In this document: positions 1-6,939 of the stretch, piece after piece
Numbering within the stretch: the stretch's first letter is position 1
How the letters are laid out: each line of letters starts with the position of its first letter
Source of the DNA: Planctomycetaceae bacterium
Lineage (GTDB): Bacteria > Planctomycetota > Planctomycetia > Pirellulales > Pirellulaceae
Length of the DNA: 64,000 bases
Assembly (NCBI GenBank): GCA_002709045.1
Contig: PAPJ01000012.1
Span: 62,001 to 126,000 of the forward strand
Direction: 5' to 3'
Notes under the pieces: generated by a model
Databases searched by the model: none
The model's input: only the letters and a program-made list of their open reading frames with translations
What the model was told of the DNA's origin: nothing
Translations under genes and position numbers: made by a program

Positions 1-387
1 GACATTGCGGCGGTGATGCCCGGTCGCAACGGTCAGGCAATTACGCTACAGGGGTTGATCTCATTATGTCAGCCAAGTCAAGAAGCTCAGTTTCTGGGAC
101 TTCACGGAAGTCTCGATGATTTCCATGCCAGCATTCCGCTAAGTGCTGTGTTGCAGGGAGGACTGATTCAGTACGCCAAAGATGGACAGGCACTCGATGT
201 AAAATCTGGTGGACCCTACCGATTCCTGATTATCGATCATGCCGCCTGCAATACTGATGACATCGATGAATGCGCCAATGTGAAGTTTCTCGATCATATC
301 GAGTTTACTAGAGAACGGGGTTTCGATAACCGCCCCGAAGACGAAGATGAGCACGCCGCACTACATGCCAGAGAGCACGGTGAATAA
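1..387 (+). CDS. Molybdopterin-dependent oxidoreductase-like protein, C-terminal part
   Basis: The reading frame is open from the first base of the window and stops at 385-387, so the gene begins upstream and only about 128 residues are seen. The pattern of a leucine/glycine segment followed by a GGPYRFLI stretch, then CANVKFLDHIEF, resembles the C-terminal half of the sulfite-oxidase-type molybdopterin-binding domain (PF00174), where a G-P-x-R loop precedes a VKxLxxIE strand. The last 25 residues are charged and His/Glu-rich. The cofactor-binding cysteine region lies outside the window, so activity and substrate cannot be judged. It converges on rplU, with a shared terminator between them. 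The family call is a recognition from memory and moderately sure. Confidence 0.6.
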   Translation, partial: DIAAVMPGRNGQAITLQGLISLCQPSQEAQFLGLHGSLDDFHASIPLSAVLQGGLIQYAKDGQALDVKSGGPYRFLIIDHAACNTDDIDECANVKFLDHIEFTRERGFDNRPEDEDEHAALHAREHGE

Positions 388-417
388 GACAGGTTAGGTT
401 AAAAATCCGGCGCACAA

Positions 418-449
418 AAAAACACCTCCGAAAATTCGGAGGTGTTTTT
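418..449. terminator. Bidirectional intrinsic terminator
   Basis: A near-perfect inverted repeat, AAAAACACCTCCGAA then TTCGGAGGTGTTTTT, has a loop of two to four bases. It has an A-run on the left and a T-run on the right, so it reads as a hairpin plus U-tract on both strands. It sits between the convergent molybdopterin-like gene (plus) and rplU (minus) and should end both transcripts. Confidence 0.85.
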
Positions 450-476
450 GATTCTAATGGCTCTTGGCAACCAAAC

Positions 477-788
477 TTAGCCAGAAATCTTAGAGACTCG
501 AATCCGAGTATATCTCTGCCGATGACCGGTGCGACGCTTTGAGTCTTTACGGCGGCGAAATTTCTGGACGTAGATTTTATCACCTTTAACTTCTGCCAAT
601 ACTTCGGCAGTTACTGATGCGCCTTCAACGATAGGCTGTCCCACTTTAACTCCGTCATCAGCGGATACTGCCAAAACCTGATCAAATGTGATTTCATCAC
701 CCGACGCCAGATCTCGCAAATCAATATCCAATTCCTGACCTTCTTCAACTTTGTACTGACGTCCCCCGTCGGCAATGATTGCGTACAT
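477..788 (-). CDS. rplU: 50S ribosomal protein L21
   Basis: This 103-residue protein has the complete L21 length and signature: an N-terminal MYAIIADGGRQYKVEEGQ and a C-terminal basic KFRRRKDSKRRTGHRQ followed by YTRIRVSKI. L21 binds 23S rRNA in the large subunit. In many bacteria rplU is followed by rpmA (L27), but here the stop codon is followed at once by a strong terminator, so rpmA is not co-transcribed downstream. It is the last gene of a minus-strand run containing an RNase E/G gene and phosphotransferase genes, separated from the RNase gene by about 240 bp that may hold its own promoter or a processing site. Confidence 0.97.
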   Translation of the reverse strand: MYAIIADGGRQYKVEEGQELDIDLRDLASGDEITFDQVLAVSADDGVKVGQPIVEGASVTAEVLAEVKGDKIYVQKFRRRKDSKRRTGHRQRYTRIRVSKISG

Positions 789-1028
789 GGTATTTATCTG
801 TTTTTGAATAAACGGTTAAAGGTTATTATTTCTCTGAATACTACTGCCGCAGTTGACATTATCTCTGCAGCATTCTCATCACTTCTTTGTTGATGCTCCC
901 CAAAGATAGGGTAAACACACACTTTGAGAACAATTAAAAATATCTCAAAATCCGGACTTCGTCGAGGGGCTAACTGGGGAATCAGATCAACTTTCCACGA
1001 AGTCTCTATGATTCGAAACACTCAATTA

Positions 1029-2624
1029 CTAGACTTTGACGTGCTTTCCATCCGAATTTCGAAAATCCATCTCAAGATGTTCGGGGTACATCCCTTCATC
1101 GGTAAGAATTTGGACTACCATGCCACCTTCCTCTTCAAGCTTCATGATTTGACTTCGTTTCTTATTGTTTAAATAAGCTGCCACACTCTCATGAACCCGC
1201 ACTGTCACTCGGGCTATTTTTTTTCGTCGACAGGTCAGCATAAGTTTTCGAACCACTTCAATCGCCATACTTTCGGCAGTCTTAACGAGACCACGGCCAC
1301 CACAACAAGGACAATCATCGTAAACACTACGTTTCAGACTTGGGCGAATTCGCTGGCGCGTCATTTCGATCAGTCCAAACGGGCTAGTCCGCAGGATTTT
1401 AGTCCGGGCCCGGTCACGAGCCATCGCATCACGTAAAGCGCCTTCTACCCCACGTCGATGTTTTTCCTTTCGCATATCGATAAAATCATTCACGATAACA
1501 CCACCAAGGTCTCGCAGACGAAGTTGACGGGCGATCTCTTTGGCTGCCTGCAGATTCATCTGATAGGCTGTTTCTTCAGCATCAGCATCAGTCTTACGGA
1601 AATTTCCACTATTAACATCGATCGCAACCAAAGCCTCGGTCGGATCAATCACAATTGATCCTCCCTCTTTCAGTGGTACTTCGCGTTTATAGATACGAGC
1701 GATTTCATCTTCTAACTTATACTTATGAAAAATGGGTTGTGTCTTATCGTAATATTGCAATCGATCGGCAAATTTTGGCATCACCATTTCCAAGAAATCC
1801 TTTGCCCGCTTATAGGCATCTTCCTCATCAATATAGATGGCGTCCATTTCGCCACTGACCGTATCACGAATCGTACGAATAATAATGTCACTTTCTTCGT
1901 AAATATCCGTGGGTGCACTCGTTTTCTTTAGTCGCCGAACAATCGCTTTCCAGAGTCGGATTAAGTACGCCATATCACGGGACAACTCTTTCTTAGTCCG
2001 TTCCATACCGGCAGTTCGTACAATAAAACCAAGTCCTTCTGGTGGATCCACATCGACCAGAATATCTCTTAACTTGCGACGTTGTTTGTCATCTTCAATT
2101 TTCCGGGAGACACCAATACGTCCTAATGACGGCATCAGCACCAGATAACGTCCGGGAATGCTGAGATAGGTAGAAAGCGTTGGCCCTTTAGTGCCGATGC
2201 CTTCTTTAATGACCTGAACGAGAACTTCGTCACCCTTTCTAAAAATTTCCTGAATGGGCGGCTTCACTCGGGGGCGTCCCCCGTTCCAGCGTCGTTTACG
2301 ACCACGGCCGTGTTGTGGTCTACGCCGAGCTGCCAAATCTTTATTTTGTTCTTCCACCGGGACATCAGGATCGTAACCACCCTGACGATAGTACTGGGGT
2401 TCGACGTCACTGATATGGAGAAAACCATTACGCCCGACTCCGAAATCGACAAAGGCAGCCTGAATTCCGGGTTCCAGATTAACAACCTTCCCTTTGTAAA
2501 TATTGCCGACATAGTTATCCTGACTGGCACGTTCCACGTGTAACTCTTCAAGCTGGCCATCTTCAATTACCGCTACCCGACATTCCTCGGGCTGAGCTAC
2601 ATTAATTACCATTTCTTTTTTCAT
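1029..2624 (-). CDS. rng: Ribonuclease E/G family endoribonuclease
   Basis: The 531-residue protein cleaves single-stranded RNA and would act in rRNA/mRNA maturation in the cytoplasm. An S1-like domain occupies about residues 36-165 (GNIYKGKVVNLEPGIQAAFVDFG). The RNase E/G core follows, with catalytic metal-binding aspartates in VAIDVNSG (Asp336) and VNDFIDM (Asp380/Asp383). The Zn-link is CPCCGGRG (Cys438, Cys441). There is no long C-terminal degradosome scaffold, so it is closer to RNase G in length. A strongly basic Arg/Gly-rich insertion at about residues 92-122 interrupts the S1 domain. It lies 49 bp downstream of ptsI and upstream of rplU. The start has a purine-rich GAAAGAAGAA just upstream. 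Confidence 0.93.
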   Translation of the reverse strand: MKKEMVINVAQPEECRVAVIEDGQLEELHVERASQDNYVGNIYKGKVVNLEPGIQAAFVDFGVGRNGFLHISDVEPQYYRQGGYDPDVPVEEQNKDLAARRRPQHGRGRKRRWNGGRPRVKPPIQEIFRKGDEVLVQVIKEGIGTKGPTLSTYLSIPGRYLVLMPSLGRIGVSRKIEDDKQRRKLRDILVDVDPPEGLGFIVRTAGMERTKKELSRDMAYLIRLWKAIVRRLKKTSAPTDIYEESDIIIRTIRDTVSGEMDAIYIDEEDAYKRAKDFLEMVMPKFADRLQYYDKTQPIFHKYKLEDEIARIYKREVPLKEGGSIVIDPTEALVAIDVNSGNFRKTDADAEETAYQMNLQAAKEIARQLRLRDLGGVIVNDFIDMRKEKHRRGVEGALRDAMARDRARTKILRTSPFGLIEMTRQRIRPSLKRSVYDDCPCCGGRGLVKTAESMAIEVVRKLMLTCRRKKIARVTVRVHESVAAYLNNKKRSQIMKLEEEGGMVVQILTDEGMYPEHLEMDFRNSDGKHVKV

Positions 2625-2673
2625 TATTCTTCTTTCATTATGTTACAGGCAAAACTTACCGGCCCGGGCGGTC

Positions 2674-4416
2674 TTAAACCGCCAGCTCCGGAAAAATCTG
2701 CCTCAGTTGATCGGTGAGATAGGCATCAACCTCAAGCGCGCTTTCTAATTGCATAACACGCTCAGTGATCGCTTCACACTGTTCAATACTGACACTCCGG
2801 CATACCTGTTTAATTTCAGGCACGGAGCTGGGCGGCACACTCAGAGAGCGTAAGCCAAGTCCTAGCAGCAACGGTACATATTTAGGTGATGTACTCATTT
2901 CACCACATAGGTTTACCGGTACACCGGCTTCAGCAGATTGTCGAATCGTCGACTGAATCAGTCGTAAAACAGCCGGATCACTGGCACGATATAGATTGGC
3001 CACGTCCTTATTGCTACGATCCACTGCTAGGCAGTATTGAATGAGGTCATTCGTTCCGATACTGATAAAATCCACTTCTTTGAGGAATTTATCAAGCATC
3101 AGTACGGCTGATGGTACCTCGACCATGATTCCAATTTCGAGTTTTTCTTTCAACTCATATCCGTCTTCGACCAGATCTTCCATAGTATCGATTAACAACA
3201 TCTTTGCCTGGCGCAATTCCTGTAATGTCGAGATCATCGGGAACATTACACGGACAGGCCCTAAAGCACTGGCGCGAATTAATGCTCGCAACTGAACTCG
3301 AAACAAATCCAGATTTCGTAATGACAGGCGGATGCTGCGAACACCCAGAAACGGATTATTCTCTTCTTCATGCCGCGGCAACTGACCTAATTTGTCAGCG
3401 CCCAAGTCAAGTGTTCGAAAAACAACCTGACGATCACCCATGGACTGAATCACATGAGCATAAGCCCGATAGTGATCTTCTTCGGTCGGTTCTTCATCAG
3501 CTCCCAGATAAAGGAACTCAGTACGATACAGTCCGATTCCATCGGCTCCGCGTTCGCGGCAGGCATTTACCTCATGAGGAAACTCAATATTAGCACCCAA
3601 TTGAATTCGGACACCATCTTGTGTTTCCGCCGGTAAATCCCGTAACACGGATAATTCCGCAGCCAGGCTGCGGTGTTGTTCTAATTCTTGCTGATAGCGA
3701 TGTAGTGTTTTGTCATCAGGGTTAAGGAGCACCTGACCGTGATCACCATCGACAATAACCACATCACCCCCTGACACATCTGTCAAAAAGTTCCCGGTAC
3801 CGACCACAGCAGGAATTTCCAGCCCTTTGGCCACGATCGCGGTATGAGAACTTGGACCACCTACTTCTGTGGCAAAACCAAGAACGAAACGCGGATCCAG
3901 CTTTGCAGTTTCACTCGGAGTCAGGTTATGAGCCAGTACGATGGCAGGCGTGGAAATCTTACTGAGAGATTCACGGCGACGACCGAGCAGTTTGCCAAGC
4001 AGATTCTTTTCCAGATCAAAGAAATCATGAGCACGTTCGGCCAGATAGTGATCATCCAGTTCCTGAAATATTTTGGCATAACGACGGAGAATCTTAGAGA
4101 CGGCATATTCAGCCGAATGATGCTTTTCACTGATCATAGAATTAACTTCATTAACCAGTTTTGGATCCTGAAGCATCTGCAGATGAGCGGCAAAAATAGC
4201 ACCATAGTGCTGGCCAAGACGGACTGAGATTCTTTCCTGATTGCGCGAGATATCGGCGATTACGCTGTCAAAAGCATGTTTCATGCGCAGCAACTCGTCG
4301 TCCACGGCATCCCGAGTTACGAAACGCGTAGGAATCCGAAATCCCTCGTTATCAATGACCACAACTTCTCCTATGGCTACGCCCGGAGAAACTGCGATAC
4401 CCTCAAGTATCTGCAT
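2674..4416 (-). CDS. ptsI: Phosphoenolpyruvate-protein phosphotransferase (PTS enzyme I)
   Basis: Enzyme I autophosphorylates from phosphoenolpyruvate and passes the phosphate to HPr. The 580-residue length fits the classical enzyme. The HPr-binding N-domain is followed by GGPSSHTAIVAKG with the phospho-histidine at His191. The PEP-binding TIM barrel shows GADGIGLYRTEFLYL, FLGVRSIRL, IMVEVPSAV, SIGTNDLIQY and the active-site NLCGEMS cysteine. It has no N-terminal GAF domain, unlike the longer nitrogen-related EI. It lies downstream of ptsH (about 265 bp away, with a hairpin between) and directly upstream of the RNase E/G gene. No sugar-specific IIB/IIC permease gene occurs in the window, which suggests a regulatory role. 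Confidence 0.95.
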   Translation of the reverse strand: MQILEGIAVSPGVAIGEVVVIDNEGFRIPTRFVTRDAVDDELLRMKHAFDSVIADISRNQERISVRLGQHYGAIFAAHLQMLQDPKLVNEVNSMISEKHHSAEYAVSKILRRYAKIFQELDDHYLAERAHDFFDLEKNLLGKLLGRRRESLSKISTPAIVLAHNLTPSETAKLDPRFVLGFATEVGGPSSHTAIVAKGLEIPAVVGTGNFLTDVSGGDVVIVDGDHGQVLLNPDDKTLHRYQQELEQHRSLAAELSVLRDLPAETQDGVRIQLGANIEFPHEVNACRERGADGIGLYRTEFLYLGADEEPTEEDHYRAYAHVIQSMGDRQVVFRTLDLGADKLGQLPRHEEENNPFLGVRSIRLSLRNLDLFRVQLRALIRASALGPVRVMFPMISTLQELRQAKMLLIDTMEDLVEDGYELKEKLEIGIMVEVPSAVLMLDKFLKEVDFISIGTNDLIQYCLAVDRSNKDVANLYRASDPAVLRLIQSTIRQSAEAGVPVNLCGEMSTSPKYVPLLLGLGLRSLSVPPSSVPEIKQVCRSVSIEQCEAITERVMQLESALEVDAYLTDQLRQIFPELAV

Positions 4417-4638
4417 TACATTCCTCGCACCAACATCTAAACCTTATTCGCAGCTGATGCTTCGAATTCGTTTCAGGACAACCGTTGTATCCGGAAAATG
4501 CGGTTCACGTTGGTAGCTGCAATTCGCATCAATGCGTCAAGCAACAAAATGTATGATTAGTTCTATTAAGCAGTAACTTTCAATGTCTGCTTAACGGCAA
4601 AAGTTTTGGCGAAGTGGCCTCGTGCTGAATCAGGAGAG

Positions 4639-4667
4639 CTCGTCAGAGTCTTTTATGATCTGACGAG
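4639..4667 (-). terminator. Hairpin downstream of ptsH, possible attenuator
   Basis: CTCGTCAGA and TCTGACGAG form a perfect 9-bp stem around an 11-base loop, beginning 12 bases past the ptsH stop on the minus strand. There is no clear U-tract after it, so it is as likely to be an mRNA-stabilising or attenuating hairpin between ptsH and ptsI as a true terminator. Confidence 0.4.
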
Positions 4668-4679
4668 TGTATTAAAGTT

Positions 4680-4955
4680 CTATTCATCAAAACCTGATTC
4701 GACCAAATGACTCAGCTGTTTCACAGCCAGGTCGGCATCCGCACCTTCTGCCCGGATAGTTAACCGGACACCCTGAGTCGCTCCCAATGTAAGAATTGAA
4801 AGAATGCTTTTACCATCCACCAATTCCTCTCCGCAAACGACTGAAATTCGAGAATTAAACTGATTTGCCATCTGCGCAAACAAACTGGCCGGCCGGGCAT
4901 GTAAACCCTCCTCATTCGAGATTATTACCGACTTCGTTTGTATCTCCGATGACAT
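4680..4955 (-). CDS. ptsH: Phosphocarrier protein HPr
   Basis: HPr relays phosphate from enzyme I to IIA domains. The protein has the family's length (91 residues) and the motif EGLHARPA, with the phosphorylated histidine at residue 19. GKSILSILTLGA follows, with a serine at position 50 that corresponds to the regulatory Ser46 region of other HPr proteins. No HPr kinase gene is seen in the window. I chose the ATG at 4955 rather than the in-frame TTG at 4961 because homologues begin close to this point and purine-rich AGAGAAA lies upstream. It lies between the IIA gene and ptsI on the same strand. Confidence 0.95.
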   Translation of the reverse strand: MSSEIQTKSVIISNEEGLHARPASLFAQMANQFNSRISVVCGEELVDGKSILSILTLGATQGVRLTIRAEGADADLAVKQLSHLVESGFDE

Positions 4956-5150
4956 AATCAATTTCTCTAAATCCTCGTGTCCTGTCTAATTCTTTATTCT
5001 TTCAATTTCCAATTACTAATTACTTGAATCTTTAGCTTCATTCAGGGTCTTTCCAAATATCGAAATATATCACCGACAGTGAACAATTTCTCTATTCAGG
5101 CCTGCACATCGGGCAACCGAGACGAATGCTAAGCAAGCAAATGCTGACAG

Positions 5151-5627
5151 CTAGGAAGCGAACTGATTGTTGTCCGCTTCTTTTAGCAATTGAGAGACAT
5201 CATCAGCCGTCGCACTCTGTTTAAGGAAGCGACAAAATGTATCGTCTCTCAACTGACGAGAGATATTTTCCAAAGCACGCAGGTGGTCACCTGGGCGATC
5301 CGGATGTGATACCAACAAGAATAGCAGCTGCACTTTCTCTCCATCTAAACTGTCAAACTCAACACCTTCGGCACTAACACCGACGGTTCCGATCAAGCTT
5401 TCAACGCTTGAATGTTTTGTGTGCGGAACAGCTACACCACGTCCGATGCCGGTACTTCCCAGCTCTTCACGTTTCATGATTGCCTCGACAATCGAGTCAC
5501 GGTCTTCTTCTTTGAACTGACCGGCTAAAACCAAAGAGCCTACTAGTTCCTGAATGACACCGATTTTATCAGTTGCCTTAACATCCACGCAGATAGCGGA
5601 TTCACACATAAAGTCTGCAAATTTCAT
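5151..5627 (-). CDS. ptsN: PTS IIA domain protein (fructose/nitrogen type)
   Basis: This 158-residue single-domain PTS EIIA type-2 protein accepts phosphate from HPr on the histidine of GVAVPHTKH (His69). GSTGIGRG just before it and the LLFLLVSHPDRPGDHLRALENISRQL segment are typical of the fructose/mannitol/Ntr IIA fold. There is no attached IIB or IIC domain and no permease nearby, and the gene sits directly after hpf. That order resembles the hpf-ptsN order of proteobacterial nitrogen-PTS loci, so a regulatory rather than a transport role is inferred. The start has AAGGAA about 9 bases upstream. The gene symbol is assigned by similarity of context. Confidence 0.88.
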   Translation of the reverse strand: MKFADFMCESAICVDVKATDKIGVIQELVGSLVLAGQFKEEDRDSIVEAIMKREELGSTGIGRGVAVPHTKHSSVESLIGTVGVSAEGVEFDSLDGEKVQLLFLLVSHPDRPGDHLRALENISRQLRDDTFCRFLKQSATADDVSQLLKEADNNQFAS

Positions 5628-6012
5628 TGCAATTGATTCCTTAGATTGATCTGACCCAAGCGATCAATCCAGAATCCCGCAGATTCATCAGGTAGGAATA
5701 AAACAGCCACTCCGAATGATTAAACGGAGTCTGAGGTACTTAAGTACTCCCATAAGGAGGCAATATCTTTTCAATACAGCAAGTGCTACAAAAATGCAGC
5801 CTCTCTGGATGCCTGTGGCGGATCTCACCACAGCACACTCAGGCCTGAGTTGAATTACCTGACAAATCATCTTCACTACGACGCATTGATAATTACGTAT
5901 CAAGCGTCGATCATGCTGGTATGCCTTTGTTATCACTGGCATAAACAGTAATTCGTCGCTGGTCTACTATCCCATCTTCTGACTCATACCGCGTTCAGGA
6001 AGATCGAAAGGG
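5628..6012. other. 385-bp non-coding gap with an imperfect hairpin
   Basis: No convincing gene is present between hpf and the IIA gene. At 5880-5908 GACGCATTGATA and TATCAAGCGTC form an 11-bp stem with one bulged base and a 6-base loop. It is not followed by a U-tract on either strand. It may be an operator or leader hairpin for the ptsN-ptsH-ptsI run. An 84-codon minus-strand frame at 5688-5942 lacks family resemblance and is not called. Confidence 0.4.
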
Positions 6013-6363
6013 TTAGTTCACCTCAGGTCTAAAATCGTGCACCGCCGATCGCTTGCCATGAGGCGAACGATGTTTGTGTTTCTTCTTATCCTTGTAACGT
6101 CTTATTTGCTGTTCTAATTTCCGTTCGGCGCCCATAACGGCAGCTACTATACTTGGTGCAGTATAAGTCGCTACAAAATCGTCGTGGCGTTCAAGAGTAG
6201 CCCGGATTTCAGCAACAGGACTCTCTCGATGCTCTAAATCGACCGTCACTTCGATAGACGTCAAACGGTTATAAAATCGAAGTAATTTGCCGATCTTTCC
6301 CTGAATCCGCTCTTGTGTGCGGTGACCAATATGACCGTGCCTTGCAGAGATACCAATTAGCAT
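6013..6363 (-). CDS. hpf: Ribosome hibernation-promoting factor (short HPF/YfiA type)
   Basis: The protein binds the 30S decoding region and silences idle ribosomes. About 116 residues from ISARHGHIGHRTQERIQGKIGKL through the basic ERKLEQQIRRYKDKKKHKH match the short HPF/RaiA domain; the C-terminal dimerisation domain of long HPF is absent. The ATG at 6363 is preferred over an in-frame start 30 bases upstream because a near-ideal AAGGAGGG lies at 6369-6376, five bases before it. It is the first gene of the minus-strand run with ptsN, ptsH and ptsI. That order parallels the hpf-ptsN neighbourhood in other phyla, which suggests carbon or nitrogen status is tied to ribosome hibernation. Confidence 0.9.
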   Translation of the reverse strand: MLIGISARHGHIGHRTQERIQGKIGKLLRFYNRLTSIEVTVDLEHRESPVAEIRATLERHDDFVATYTAPSIVAAVMGAERKLEQQIRRYKDKKKHKHRSPHGKRSAVHDFRPEVN

Positions 6364-6368
6364 GCTTG

Positions 6369-6376
6369 CCCTCCTT
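6369..6376 (-). promoter_or_regulatory. Strong Shine-Dalgarno of hpf
   Basis: The minus strand reads AAGGAGGG five bases before the ATG at 6363. This is one of the few strong ribosome-binding sites in the window and it decides the hpf start. Confidence 0.8.
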
Positions 6377-6939
6377 TTGAATAGAGTAACCAAATAGGTG
6401 TACCAGTCGGAGAAGAAAAAGCCGTCATGGCTTCTGGCCCTAGCCCTTCTGACAGGACCTCAGCCGTTCGGCATTGCTTCTTAGATTGTGCAATTGTGGT
6501 CAAATCACCAGAGAACGAATACGTTGGTTAGGAAACCACCGGTCGTTAAACTCTAACAGTTCAACCAATGTAGTATACCCCATCCCTCTACAGAGGAAAG
6601 GGTCGCTTTTTCGCGCTTTTGACGATTCCTGAGAATTCCCTTCCCATTGCTAAAAATCAAGGTAATCCTCTGCATGCGTCACCGATGGCTGGGAAAACTA
6701 GACTCTTAGTATTTGCACAACATGCGATCAAATAATTTAGTTTTACTACCTCAAACAACATAAATAATCTATTGAGAATTTTCGGCGGTTCACTGAATCA
6801 ACAAGGACTAACTAAGTGATCACCGCAAGCATCAATAAGAAAGATGATTGAGTCCGTTTAATAACCGGAGTCCGGCGAAAAAAATTGCGCACTCTGGATG
6901 GATCAGAATATGGTCCTAAGACCATCAAAAAAATAAAAG
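6377..6939. other. Non-coding region upstream of hpf
   Basis: About 560 bp with no convincing open frame. It should hold the promoter for the hpf-pts run, since hpf is read away from it. TATACT on the minus strand at 6572-6577 could be a -10 box but no matching -35 was found. The part near 6700-6900 is A+T-rich. No repeats or RNA gene were recognised. Confidence 0.4.

Noticed and set aside
794..1021. 75-codon minus-strand frame between rplU and the RNase gene
   Set aside because: It has no family resemblance or SD and lies in a region that should hold an rplU promoter or processing site.
2657..2690. GGCGGT/ACCGCC stem at the end of ptsI
   Set aside because: It covers the stop codon and is not followed by a T-run, so it is not a convincing terminator.
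3204..3593. 129-codon plus-strand frame opposite ptsI
   Set aside because: It is a shadow of a well-supported conserved gene.
5688..5942. 84-codon minus-strand frame in the hpf-ptsN gap
   Set aside because: Its composition is Cys/Arg/Leu-rich without pattern, it has no SD, and it covers a hairpin.
6572..6577. TATACT as a -10 box for the hpf run
   Set aside because: No -35 at a proper distance; not reported as a promoter.
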